From assembly GCF_003443735.1 (NCBI RefSeq), contig NZ_CP031969.1, positions 6,696,001 to 6,760,000 of the forward strand: DNA of 64,000 nt. Direction: 5' to 3'. How positions within the stretch are numbered: the stretch's first letter is position 1; each line of letters begins with the position of its first letter. Positions 34,467 to 42,508 of this stretch are shown piece by piece. The DNA comes from Streptomyces sp. CC0208. Lineage in GTDB: Bacteria; Actinomycetota; Actinomycetes; Streptomycetales; Streptomycetaceae. The notes beneath the pieces were generated by a model. That model was not told the origin of the DNA, ran no database searches, and saw only the letters and a program-made list of their open reading frames with translations. A program made the translations under genes and the position numbers.

Positions 34467-36581
34467 ATGACGGCCGAGCTGGTGCGGGGGCAGAACCACC
34501 CGCTCTCCCAGGCCCGACTCGAGATCCGGATCGCGGCCGGCACGCCGGTCGTGGCCGGAGCAACGCTCGGCGACGAGCACGGCAGGGTGCACGGCGTCGA
34601 GTGGGTCGTCCACCCGGGTGCGCCCACCCTGCCGGGTCTGGAGGTCTCCCGGCAGGCGGCCGCCGACCACCGCCTCGCCGTCGATCTCGGCGCGGTGCCC
34701 GAGGTCGTCCACCGGGTCCATGTGCTGCTCGCGCTGCCGACGGCGGGCGGCCCCGTGCGCTTCGGTGCCGTCGCGGCCCCCTTCGTCGCGGTCACCGGCC
34801 TGGACGGCACCGAGCTCGTCAGCTACACCATCACCGGACTGGACGCCGAGTCGGCGGTCGTTGCGCTGGAGCTCTACCGCCGCCAGGGCGCCTGGAAGGT
34901 ACGCGCCGTGGGGCAGGGCTATGCGGGCGGCCTCGCCGAACTCCTCACCGACCAGGGCCTTCCCCAGGCCGGCCGGCTCGCCCAGGACATCCATGAGGCG
35001 GTGGCCCGGGGCCTGGCCCGCGCGGTGCCGATGCCACCACCGCTCACGGCGGACGGCGACCGTCCCCGGCAGACGGCCGCACCGACGCCGGGCGCGGACC
35101 AGGGATCGTCCGCGGCCCAGGGCGCACCCGGTGCCGTACCGCCGCAGCCACCGCCGCCGAGCACCCCGCAGCCCCTGTCGCCGTACGGCACACAGTCCCT
35201 GAGCACCCCGCCGCCGATGCCCCCGAGCGGCGATCAGGGCTCCGGCACACCGGAGCCCGCCTCCCCCTACGGCACGCCGGGCACTCCGGCCGCGGACGCG
35301 CCGCAGCCCGGACACACCCCAGGTCCCGCCGACACCACAGCCCAGCCGCCCACCGTCGGCGGCCCGGTCGACTACAGCCACCCCCGACGGCAGAACACCG
35401 CCCCGCCGCCGCCCCCGCCCGCCGCGCCTCCCGCTCAGCCAGGTCAGCCCGCGCAGCCCGTTGCCGGGGACGCCACCGGCTGGTCCATGGAGGAGCGGCT
35501 CTACAACCAGGTGTGGGGCATGTTCGAGGACCTGGCCCGGTCCACGGCCGCGTACCGCAGTGCCGTCGACTTCGCCGACTCACGCATGGAGAAGGAGCTG
35601 GACGCGGCCCTCGCGGACCCGCGCAGCCGGATCGGCGCACAGGGTGACACCGCTCGGGAGGCAGCCCGCGCCAAGCACGCCCAGCTCGTCGAACAGGCCC
35701 GGGCGGCCTACGACCGGGATCTCGGCCAGCTCACGGCCGAGTCCGAGGTGGTCGAACCCGCCCTGCCGCCGGCGTACGCCCGCTGGGACAACCCCGTCTG
35801 GCACGGCTACCGGGTGCCGTTCGAGGTGCCCATGGCCGTACGCCTGGGCGATCTGTGTCTGCCCGAGTGCGCCGAGCTGCGCATCCCGATGCTGGTCCGG
35901 CTCCCGCTGGAGCGCGGTCTGTGGATCGACAGCGGGGCCGCCGGATCCCTCGACGGCTCGTTCCTCGACCCCCACGAACTGCACCGCCTCGCCATGGACA
36001 CGGCCGTGGCGCTCGCGGCCCGGCTAGTCGCCGTCCACCCCGCCGGGGACTACAGCCTGCACGTCATCGACCCGGCCGGCTCGGGGGCGCAGGCGCTCGC
36101 CCCGCTCGTGTGGAGCGGCGTGCTCGCGGCCCCGCCCGCCGTCGGCGCCGCCGGTGTGGCGGACGTCCTGGCCCGCCTCACCCAGCGCGTGGACCTCGTG
36201 CAGATGGCGGTGCGCAGCGGCGCGGCCGACTCCCTTCCGCCCGGCCTCGACACCTCCGAACAGCTCCTGATCGTCAACGACTTCCCGCACGGCTTCGACG
36301 ACCGGGCCGTGACCCAGCTGCGCTACCTGGCCGACGAGGGACCGTCCGTCGGCGTCCACCTGATGATGGTCGCGGACCGTGAGGACGCCTCCGGCTACGG
36401 CCCCCTCCTCGACCCCCTGTGGCGCTCGCTCATGCGGCTGACCCCGGTGCCCGACGACCACTTGGCCGACCCGTGGGTCGGGCACGCCTGGACCTATGAG
36501 CCCGCACTGGTCCCGCCCGGCAGCCAGGTGCTCGAACAGGTCCTGAACCAGGTGGCGGAGGCTCGCACCAAGTACACGTAA
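34467..36581 (+). CDS. TerD-like domain fused to a Pro-rich linker and inactive FtsK/SpoIIIE-like ATPase domain
   Basis: The 704-residue protein starts with a TerD-like domain (residues 1-165: LEIRIAAGTPVVAGATLGDE, VSYTITGLDAESAVVALELY). A linker of about 165 residues rich in Pro/Gln/Thr follows, then a C-terminal half with FtsK/HerA-like strands. At the Walker A place it reads RGLWIDSGAAGSLDGSF without GK[S/T]; the Walker B region reads LLIVNDFPHGFDD. It is likely a non-hydrolysing scaffold in Ter-linked stress complexes. A G-rich AGGAG-like site precedes the ATG. Co-transcription with terD is probable (51-bp gap). Confidence 0.85.
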   Translation: MTAELVRGQNHPLSQARLEIRIAAGTPVVAGATLGDEHGRVHGVEWVVHPGAPTLPGLEVSRQAAADHRLAVDLGAVPEVVHRVHVLLALPTAGGPVRFGAVAAPFVAVTGLDGTELVSYTITGLDAESAVVALELYRRQGAWKVRAVGQGYAGGLAELLTDQGLPQAGRLAQDIHEAVARGLARAVPMPPPLTADGDRPRQTAAPTPGADQGSSAAQGAPGAVPPQPPPPSTPQPLSPYGTQSLSTPPPMPPSGDQGSGTPEPASPYGTPGTPAADAPQPGHTPGPADTTAQPPTVGGPVDYSHPRRQNTAPPPPPPAAPPAQPGQPAQPVAGDATGWSMEERLYNQVWGMFEDLARSTAAYRSAVDFADSRMEKELDAALADPRSRIGAQGDTAREAARAKHAQLVEQARAAYDRDLGQLTAESEVVEPALPPAYARWDNPVWHGYRVPFEVPMAVRLGDLCLPECAELRIPMLVRLPLERGLWIDSGAAGSLDGSFLDPHELHRLAMDTAVALAARLVAVHPAGDYSLHVIDPAGSGAQALAPLVWSGVLAAPPAVGAAGVADVLARLTQRVDLVQMAVRSGAADSLPPGLDTSEQLLIVNDFPHGFDDRAVTQLRYLADEGPSVGVHLMMVADREDASGYGPLLDPLWRSLMRLTPVPDDHLADPWVGHAWTYEPALVPPGSQVLEQVLNQVAEARTKYT

Positions 36582-36659
36582 AGGCCCTCCGGTCAGGGAT
36601 TTTGACCTTTCTTTTGCCAATCGCTTTACCTTTCCTTGGTGATTGGGTACGGTTGGTGG

Positions 36660-36762
36660 CACGGAGGGGAGTACTCCCTGTCGACTGCGGCGTACCCGTC
36701 AATACGGATCAGGCCTGATCCCGGGGCGTCGGCCCACCGTGGGTGGAAGAGACCTCCGGCAG
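36660..36762 (+). promoter_or_regulatory. yybP-ykoY-type (manganese) riboswitch upstream of the TerC gene
   Basis: The core elements are in order: GGGGAGTA at 36666-36673, GCCTGATCCCGGG at 36713-36725 and GGAAGAGACC at 36745-36754. The closing helix P1 is visible: CGGAGG (36662-36667) pairs exactly with CCTCCG (36753-36758). The motif is known upstream of TerC and MntP family genes and senses Mn2+. The remaining leader of about 45 bases to the GTG contains the GGAGG, so translational control is possible. Confidence 0.75.
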
Positions 36763-36807
36763 CGCGACGACGCTGGTTACTTGCCGTTACGTATTGCCGG
36801 AGGAACT

Positions 36808-37809
36808 GTGGATGTTTCCGTGACCCTGTGGGTCCTGACGATCGTGGGCCTCGCCGCCCTCATCGCGGTCGACTTCTTCATCGGCCGCAAGCCGCACGAC
36901 GTGTCGATCAAGGAAGCCGGTATCTGGACGGTCGTCTGGATCGCCCTGGCCGGCCTCTTCGGCCTCGGTCTGATGATCTTCTCCGGCGGCGAGCCCGCCG
37001 GTGAGTTCTTCGCGGGCTTCATCACCGAGAAGTCCCTGAGCGTCGACAACCTCTTCGTCTTCGTCCTGATCATGGCGAAGTTCGCGGTGCCCTCGCAGTA
37101 CCAGCAGCGGGTGCTGCTCGTCGGTGTCCTCATAGCCCTGGTGCTGCGCGCGATCTTCATCGCCGCCGGTGCTGCGATCATCGCCAGCTTCGCGTGGGTG
37201 TTCTACATCTTCGGCGCCTTCCTCATCTGGACCGCCTGGAAGCTCATCCAGGAGGCCCGGGCGGACGACGAGGAAGAGGAGTTCGAGGAGAACAAGCTGC
37301 TCAAGGCCGCCGAGCGCAGGTTCGGAGTGGCCGACCGCTACCACGGCACCAAGCTGTGGATCGTGGAGAACGGCAAGCGGGTCATGACCCCGATGCTCGT
37401 CGTGATGCTCGCCATCGGCTCCACCGACGTGCTCTTCGCGCTCGACTCGATCCCCGCGATCTTCGGCCTGACCCAGGACCCGTACATCGTCTTCACGGCC
37501 AACGCGTTCGCCCTGATGGGCCTGAGGCAGCTGTACTTCCTCATCGGCGGCCTGCTGAAGAAGCTGGTCCACCTCTCCTACGGTCTGTCGATCATCCTCG
37601 GCTTCATCGGCGTCAAACTGGTCCTGCACGCCCTGCACGAGTCCGGTGTCCACGTCCCCGAGATCAGCATTCCGGTCTCGCTCGGCGTGATCTGCTCGGT
37701 CCTGATCGTCACCACGATCACCAGCCTCATGGCCTCCAGGAAGCAGGCGGCGGCCGAGGCGGCGCAGTCGAAGAGCGAAGGCGCTCCGAAGGACAGCATC
37801 GAGGCCTGA
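36808..37809 (+). CDS. TerC-family membrane protein (possible metal exporter)
   Basis: The 333-residue protein has about nine hydrophobic segments and the TerC family acidic motifs: GLAALIAVDFFIGRK, FITEKSLSVDNLFVF and STDVLFALDSIPAI. The paired Asp/Asn/Glu residues in membrane helices suggest metal binding; relatives (Alx, YceF) export Mn2+. GGAGG at 36799-36803 supports GTG 36808; GTG 36820 is possible. The riboswitch-like leader fits manganese control. A strong terminator follows. Confidence 0.92.
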   Translation: MDVSVTLWVLTIVGLAALIAVDFFIGRKPHDVSIKEAGIWTVVWIALAGLFGLGLMIFSGGEPAGEFFAGFITEKSLSVDNLFVFVLIMAKFAVPSQYQQRVLLVGVLIALVLRAIFIAAGAAIIASFAWVFYIFGAFLIWTAWKLIQEARADDEEEEFEENKLLKAAERRFGVADRYHGTKLWIVENGKRVMTPMLVVMLAIGSTDVLFALDSIPAIFGLTQDPYIVFTANAFALMGLRQLYFLIGGLLKKLVHLSYGLSIILGFIGVKLVLHALHESGVHVPEISIPVSLGVICSVLIVTTITSLMASRKQAAAEAAQSKSEGAPKDSIEA

Positions 37810-37836
37810 CCACGGCCGACGTAGGAAGAACCACCC

Positions 37837-37890
37837 CCGGGAGCGGTGCACGGCGAATTGCCGGGTACCGCTCCCGGTGCTTGTTTTGTT
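37837..37890 (+). terminator. Rho-independent terminator after the TerC gene
   Basis: CCGGGAGCGGT (37837-37847) pairs perfectly with ACCGCTCCCGG (37867-37877), followed by TGCTTGTTTTGTT. The 11-bp GC-rich stem plus T-rich tail is a clear intrinsic terminator. Confidence 0.88.
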
Positions 37891-37939
37891 CCAGAGCGCG
37901 TTCCCCGGTCCGGGGGCGCCGCGGCCGGCTGGAGACACC

Positions 37940-38242
37940 ATGAAGTTCGTGCAGATCATCGGCTTCGAGACCGAGCGCCTGGACGAGATGCGGCAGTTGC
38001 TGCAGGAGGCGGAGCAGCGCAGCGCGGGCAGGACCGGCGGCCCGACCCACCGCATGCTCCTGAAGGACCGGGACAAGCCCAACCACTACCTGGCGCTGAT
38101 CGAGTTCGAGTCGTTCGACGAGGCGATGCGCAACAGCGACGACCCCGAGACGAGCAAACTCGCGGAGCAGTTGGCCGCGCTGAGCGTCGGCGAGCGCGTC
38201 TACACCAACTGCGACATCCTGGATTCGGGTGAAGTCAAGTAG
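37940..38242 (+). CDS. Small ferredoxin-like-fold (dimeric alpha/beta barrel-like) protein
   Basis: The 100-residue protein (MKFVQIIGFETERLDEMRQLL... HYLALIEFESFDEAMRNSDDPE) has the strand-helix pattern of the dimeric alpha/beta barrel proteins, such as antibiotic monooxygenase-like or Dabb domains. No catalytic residue can be assigned. GGAG five bases before ATG 37940 supports this start over an upstream in-frame one inside the terminator. Function unknown. Confidence 0.72.
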   Translation: MKFVQIIGFETERLDEMRQLLQEAEQRSAGRTGGPTHRMLLKDRDKPNHYLALIEFESFDEAMRNSDDPETSKLAEQLAALSVGERVYTNCDILDSGEVK

Positions 38243-38287
38243 TCCGGGCGTAGTGCGCGGTCCGCGCACCTCTGCGACGATCGCTGC

Positions 38288-39388
38288 ATGATCGCTCGGC
38301 TCAGGTCGCTCACCACGAGCTGGACGTCCTTCGTGCCGGTGCTCGCGGCCGTCCTGCTGGTGTTCACCTGGGGCCGCGATCTGCCCGCGGCGGTCGTCGC
38401 ACTCGTGACCCTGGTGCTGGCCGGAGCTGTGCTGGCCGCCGTGCACCATGCCGAGGTGGTCGCCCACCGGGTCGGCGAACCCTTCGGCTCGCTCGTCCTC
38501 GCCGTCGCCGTCACGATCATCGAGGTGGCCCTGATCGTCACCCTGATGGCGGACGGCGGCGACAAGAGCTCGACCCTGGCCAGGGACACGGTCTTCGCGG
38601 CCGTGATGATCACCTGCAACGGCATCGTCGGCATCAGCCTCCTCGTGGCCTCCCTGCGCCACGGCACCGCGGTCTTCAACCCCGAGGGCACCGGCGCGGC
38701 CCTCGCCACGGTCGCCACCCTGGCCACGCTGAGCCTGGTGCTGCCGACGTTCACCACGAGCAAGCCGGGCCCGGAGTTCTCCACCACCCAGCTGACGTTC
38801 GCCGCGTTGTCCTCGCTGATCCTCTACGGCCTGTTCGTGGCGACCCAGACCGTACGGCACCGCGACTACTTCCTCCCGATCACCCGCCAGGGCGAGGTGA
38901 TCACCGTCGACGACCACGCCCACGCGCCGACCGCCCGCGCCGCGCTGATCAGTCTGGGCCTGCTGGGCCTGGCCCTGATCGGGGTGGTCGGCCTGGCCAA
39001 GGGTGTCTCGCCGACCATCGAGTCCGGGGTGGCCAGGGCCGGCCTTCCGCATGCCGTCGTCGGTGTGATCATCGCCCTGCTGGTGCTGCTCCCCGAGACG
39101 ATCGCTGCCCTGCGCTCCGCGCGCCGCGACCGCGTGCAGACCAGCCTCAACCTCGCCCTCGGCTCGGCCATGGCCAGCATCGGCCTGACCATCCCCGCGG
39201 TCGCCCTGGCGACTGTCTGGCTCTCAGGACCGCTCGTCCTCGGCCTCGGCTCCACCCACATGGTGCTGCTGGCCCTGACCGTGGCGGTGAGCTCCCTGAC
39301 GGTGGTTCCCGGCCGGGCCACACCCCTCCAGGGCGGCGTCCACCTGGTGGTGTTCGCGGCCTACCTGGAGCTGGCGATCAATCCATAG
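38288..39388 (+). CDS. Calcium/proton antiporter, CaCA superfamily (ChaA-like)
   Basis: The 366-residue protein has 10-11 hydrophobic segments and two inverted alpha repeats: GEPFGSLVLAVAVTIIEVAL in the first half, and LLPETIAALRSARRDRVQTS with LNLALGSAMASIGLTIP in the second. The Glu and Asn/Ser positions of CAX/ChaA ion sites are present. It likely exports Ca2+ or Na+ against protons. It ends overlapping the convergent MFS gene by 11 bp. Confidence 0.92.
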   Translation: MIARLRSLTTSWTSFVPVLAAVLLVFTWGRDLPAAVVALVTLVLAGAVLAAVHHAEVVAHRVGEPFGSLVLAVAVTIIEVALIVTLMADGGDKSSTLARDTVFAAVMITCNGIVGISLLVASLRHGTAVFNPEGTGAALATVATLATLSLVLPTFTTSKPGPEFSTTQLTFAALSSLILYGLFVATQTVRHRDYFLPITRQGEVITVDDHAHAPTARAALISLGLLGLALIGVVGLAKGVSPTIESGVARAGLPHAVVGVIIALLVLLPETIAALRSARRDRVQTSLNLALGSAMASIGLTIPAVALATVWLSGPLVLGLGSTHMVLLALTVAVSSLTVVPGRATPLQGGVHLVVFAAYLELAINP

Positions 39389-40688
39389 CCGGCTCTGCCG
39401 CCACCACTGCCGCGGGCACCGGCCGCGTCTCCGGCAGCAACGCGAAACACCCGAGACTGAGCAGCGCGATCCCGGTCAGATACGCGCCCACGCCCCAGGG
39501 CACCCGCCCGCCGTGCTCCACCAGAGCCGTCGCCACGACCGGCGTCAGCGCGCCGCCGAGCACCCCGCCGAGGTTGTAGCCGACAGCGGCCCCCGTACAG
39601 CGCACCCGTGGCTCGTACAGCTCCGGCAGATAGGCGGCGATCACCGCGAACATCGTGATGAACGCGATCATCGCGCCCAGGAAGCCGAGGAACATCGGCA
39701 GCGGGTCCCCGGTCGCGAGCAGCGCCACCATCGGGAACATCCACAGCGCCGCCGCCGCACATCCCGCGAGACACAGCGGCCGCCGCCCGTACCGGTCCCC
39801 GAGCAGCGCCGCCACCGGTGTGAGCGAGCCCTTCACCAGTACCGCGGCCATGATGCAGGTCAGCATGACGGTACGGCTCACCCCGAGCCGCTCTGTCCCG
39901 TAGGCGAGGGACCACGTCGTCACGGCGTAGAAGATCGCGTACCCGACCGAGAGCGCCCCGGCCGTCAGCAGGACGAGCCGCCAGTGGTCGCGGGCCACCT
40001 CGGCGAGCGGCACGCGCGCGTGGTCGTCGATCTCCAGGAAACCAGGGCTCTCCGGGAGCGAGGAGCGCAGCCACAGGCCCGCCACCGCCAGCACCCCGGC
40101 CGCCCAGAACGGCACCCGCCAGCCCCATGCGGCGAACTGTGCCTCGGACAGCGTGGCCGACAGCGCCAGCACCACCCCGTTGGCGAGCAGAAAGCCCAGC
40201 GCGGGTCCCACCTGCGGGAAACTCGTCCACAGCCCGCGCCGCTCGGCGGGCGCGTGCTCCGCGGTCAGCAGTACGGCCCCGCCCCACTCCCCGCCGAGCC
40301 CCAGCCCCTGCAGGAAGCGCAGCACCAGAAGCAGCACCGGCGCGGCCACGCCGATCGTGTCGTACGTCGGCACACAGCCGACCGCGACCGTGGCGGCGCC
40401 GGTCAGCAGCAGCGAGCCCACGAGTACCGGCCGCCGTCCGTGCCGGTCACCGATGTGCCCGAACAGCACCGACCCGAGCGGCCGCGCGACGAACCCCACC
40501 CCGAACGTCCCGAAGGCGGCCAGCGTCCCCGCGACCGGCGAGAAGGTCGGAAAGAACAGCGGCCCCAGGATCAGCGCCGCGGCCGTCCCGTAGACGAAGA
40601 AGTCGTAGAACTCGATGGCCGTCCCGGCGAGCGAGGCGGCCGCGAGCCTCGGCATGGAGGGCGCCCTCACGGTGCGTACGTCTTGCAT
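39378..40688 (-). CDS. MFS transporter, metabolite:H+ symporter type (ProP/ShiA-like)
   Basis: The 436-residue permease has 12 hydrophobic segments. Family marks are the start ASLAGTAIEFYDFFVYG, loop motif GHIGDRHGRRPVLVG, LGLGGEWGGAVLLTAEHAP and the repeat LLGDRYGRRPLCLAG. MHS members take up organic acids or osmolytes; the presence of aroQ nearby hints at shikimate-type acids, but the S66 remnant lies between and the strand differs, so the link is weak. Confidence 0.9.
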   Translation of the reverse strand: MQDVRTVRAPSMPRLAAASLAGTAIEFYDFFVYGTAAALILGPLFFPTFSPVAGTLAAFGTFGVGFVARPLGSVLFGHIGDRHGRRPVLVGSLLLTGAATVAVGCVPTYDTIGVAAPVLLLVLRFLQGLGLGGEWGGAVLLTAEHAPAERRGLWTSFPQVGPALGFLLANGVVLALSATLSEAQFAAWGWRVPFWAAGVLAVAGLWLRSSLPESPGFLEIDDHARVPLAEVARDHWRLVLLTAGALSVGYAIFYAVTTWSLAYGTERLGVSRTVMLTCIMAAVLVKGSLTPVAALLGDRYGRRPLCLAGCAAAALWMFPMVALLATGDPLPMFLGFLGAMIAFITMFAVIAAYLPELYEPRVRCTGAAVGYNLGGVLGGALTPVVATALVEHGGRVPWGVGAYLTGIALLSLGCFALLPETRPVPAAVVAAEPAMD

Positions 40689-40750
40689 GCCGCGTCAACT
40701 ACCCACGGTGATCACGAGTTACGGGGGCGCGTGAGCGCGCTCGGGCGTGA

Positions 40751-41150
40751 TCAGTACGTGACGGTGATGCGCCGGGCAGGACCGTCGCCCCGGACGAGCC
40801 CCCATAGGGGATGACGAGTTGGGGATCGGTGTGGCCGTAGTCCACATCGAAGACGATGGTGGTGTTGGGGCATACAGGCGCATGGCCCGCAGTAGGTTCG
40901 TGTTGTCGCTCATCCCGAAGAACGGTTTCGGGTTCGCCCGGATCAACTCCCGGTCCAGGAACGGCAGCACGGTGATCTGGTCGTCGCCGCCGCTGGACGC
41001 CATGACCGCCGTCGAGCCCATCCTGCGGGTCGTCGGATACTCGACCGGCTCCAGGCCGTACTCCCTGGCTTGGGCGGATACGAGATCGTCGTCCCGCCCG
41101 GAGGGTACGGGCCGCGCCGCGCCCGGCGCACCGTGATAAACCGGGTCCGA
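40751..41150 (-). pseudogene. LD-carboxypeptidase (S66 family), truncated and frameshifted
   Basis: On the minus strand AREYGLEPVEYPTTRRMGS and then GGDDQITVLPFLDRELI with NPKPFFGMSDNTNLL are clear S66 motifs in one frame, with an internal deletion between them. The C-terminal part TIVFDVDYGHTDPQLVIPYGG reads in a second frame. The end GLVRGDGPARRITVTY with its stop at 40751 reads in the third frame. The N-terminal substrate-binding part is missing. The gene is dead by at least two frameshifts and deletions. It faces the MFS gene and lies in the aroQ upstream region. Confidence 0.85.
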
Positions 41151-41179
41151 GCAGCCCGCCTTCACCGACCGGAGGAACC

Positions 41180-41653
41180 GTGCCCCGCACCCTCGCCAAC
41201 GCCCCGATCATGATCCTCAACGGTCCCAACCTGAACCTGCTGGGTCAGCGGCAGCCGGAGATCTACGGCAAGGACACCCTCGCCGACGTCGAGGCCCTGT
41301 GCGCGAAGGCGGCGGCCGCGCACGGTGGCACGGTGGACTTCCGGCAGTCCAACCACGAGGGCGAGCTGGTCGACTGGATCCACGAGGCGCGGCTGAACCA
41401 CTGCGGGATCGTCATCAACCCCGGTGCCTACTCGCACACCTCGGTCGCGATCCTGGACGCACTCAACACCTGTGACGGGCTGCCGGTACTGGAGGTGCAC
41501 ATCTCCAACATCCACCGGCGCGAGTCCTTCCGGCACCACTCGTACGTCTCGCTGCGCGCGGACGGGGTCATCGCGGGCTGCGGTGTGCAGGGGTACGTGT
41601 TCGGGGTGGAGCGGGTCGCGGCGCTGGCGGGGCCGGCCCAGGCCGACGTGTAA
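41180..41653 (+). CDS. aroQ: 3-dehydroquinate dehydratase, type II
   Basis: The 157-residue dodecameric enzyme makes 3-dehydroshikimate in the shikimate pathway. Motifs: MILNGPNLNLLGQRQPEIYG with the catalytic Tyr, QSNHEGELVDWIHEA, INPGAYSHTSVAI and VHISNIHRRESFRHHS with the catalytic His. GGAGG four bases before GTG 41180 fixes the start. No other aro genes are adjacent. A 9-bp-stem hairpin overlaps the stop codon. Confidence 0.97.
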   Translation: MPRTLANAPIMILNGPNLNLLGQRQPEIYGKDTLADVEALCAKAAAAHGGTVDFRQSNHEGELVDWIHEARLNHCGIVINPGAYSHTSVAILDALNTCDGLPVLEVHISNIHRRESFRHHSYVSLRADGVIAGCGVQGYVFGVERVAALAGPAQADV

Positions 41654-41682
41654 GGACCGATGTCCTGGGCGGGCGGTCCTTA
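41651..41682 (+). terminator. Hairpin at the end of aroQ
   Basis: TAAGGACCG (41651-41659, containing the TAA stop) pairs with CGGTCCTTA (41674-41682) across a 14-base loop. No T-tract follows, so it may be a factor-assisted terminator or an mRNA stabiliser. A 17-bp tandem duplicate CTCGTACCGCGCCACAC (41686-41719) follows. Confidence 0.5.
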
Positions 41683-41749
41683 CAGCTCGTACCGCGCCAC
41701 ACCTCGTACCGCGCCACACCGCGAACCGCGCTCACACCGCGAACCGCCC

Positions 41750-42508
41750 TTACAACCGTCCCGCCTCCACGATCCGCTTCAGGAAACGCTGGGTGCGCTC
41801 CTGCTGCGGGTCGCCGAAGATCTGCTCGGCGGTCCCGCGCTCGAGGACCACACCCGAGTCCAGAAAACAAACCTGGTCGGCGACCTCGCGCGCGAAGCCC
41901 ATCTCGTGCGTGGCCAGCATCATGGTCATCCCGTCGGCCTTCAGGTCGCGCACGACGTTCAGGACCTCGCCCACCAGCTCGGGGTCGAGGGCCGCGGTGA
42001 TCTCGTCGAGCAGCAACAGCCGGGGGCGCACGGCGAGGGCCCGCACGATCGCCACCCGCTGCTGCTGACCGCCGCTGAGCCGGTCGGGGTACTCGTCCGC
42101 CTTCCCGTCGAGCCCGAGCCGTTCCAGGAGCTCTCGGGCGTGCTCCTCGGCCTCCGCGCGGGCCACTCCGTGCACCCGGCGCGGGGCCAGCGTGATGTTC
42201 TCCAGCACCGTCATGTGCGGGAAGAGGTTGTACGCCTGGAAGACCACGCCGATACGGCGCCGTACCGCGTCCTGGTCCGCGCGCGGATCGGTGATCTCCT
42301 CGCCGTCCAGCCAGATGGCGCCGTCGTCGATCTCCTCCAGGAGGTTGGCGCAGCGCAACAGCGTCGACTTGCCGGAGCCGGAGGCCCCGATCAGGGCGGT
42401 CACGGTGTGCGGGGCGACTTCCAGGTCGACGTCCCGCAGCACGACCGAGTCGCCGAAGGTCTTGCGGACGGACTCCATCCGCAGCACCGGTGCGTCTGCG
42501 TCGCTCAT
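41750..42508 (-). CDS. Polar amino-acid ABC transporter, ATPase subunit
   Basis: The 252-residue ATPase has Walker A IGASGSGKST, signature LSGGQQQRVAIVRAL, Walker B LLLLDEITAALDPE and the switch MLATHEMGFA. The GlnQ/HisP-type sequence VVFQAYNLFPHMTVLENI is a mark of amino-acid importers. It is the last gene of a three-gene operon; its ATG overlaps the permease stop (ATGA). Confidence 0.95.
   Translation of the reverse strand: MSDADAPVLRMESVRKTFGDSVVLRDVDLEVAPHTVTALIGASGSGKSTLLRCANLLEEIDDGAIWLDGEEITDPRADQDAVRRRIGVVFQAYNLFPHMTVLENITLAPRRVHGVARAEAEEHARELLERLGLDGKADEYPDRLSGGQQQRVAIVRALAVRPRLLLLDEITAALDPELVGEVLNVVRDLKADGMTMMLATHEMGFAREVADQVCFLDSGVVLERGTAEQIFGDPQQERTQRFLKRIVEAGRL

Noticed and set aside
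39378..41653. Shikimate uptake and use operon (MFS with aroQ)
   Set aside because: The genes are on opposite strands with a dead peptidase gene between them; no shared control is visible.
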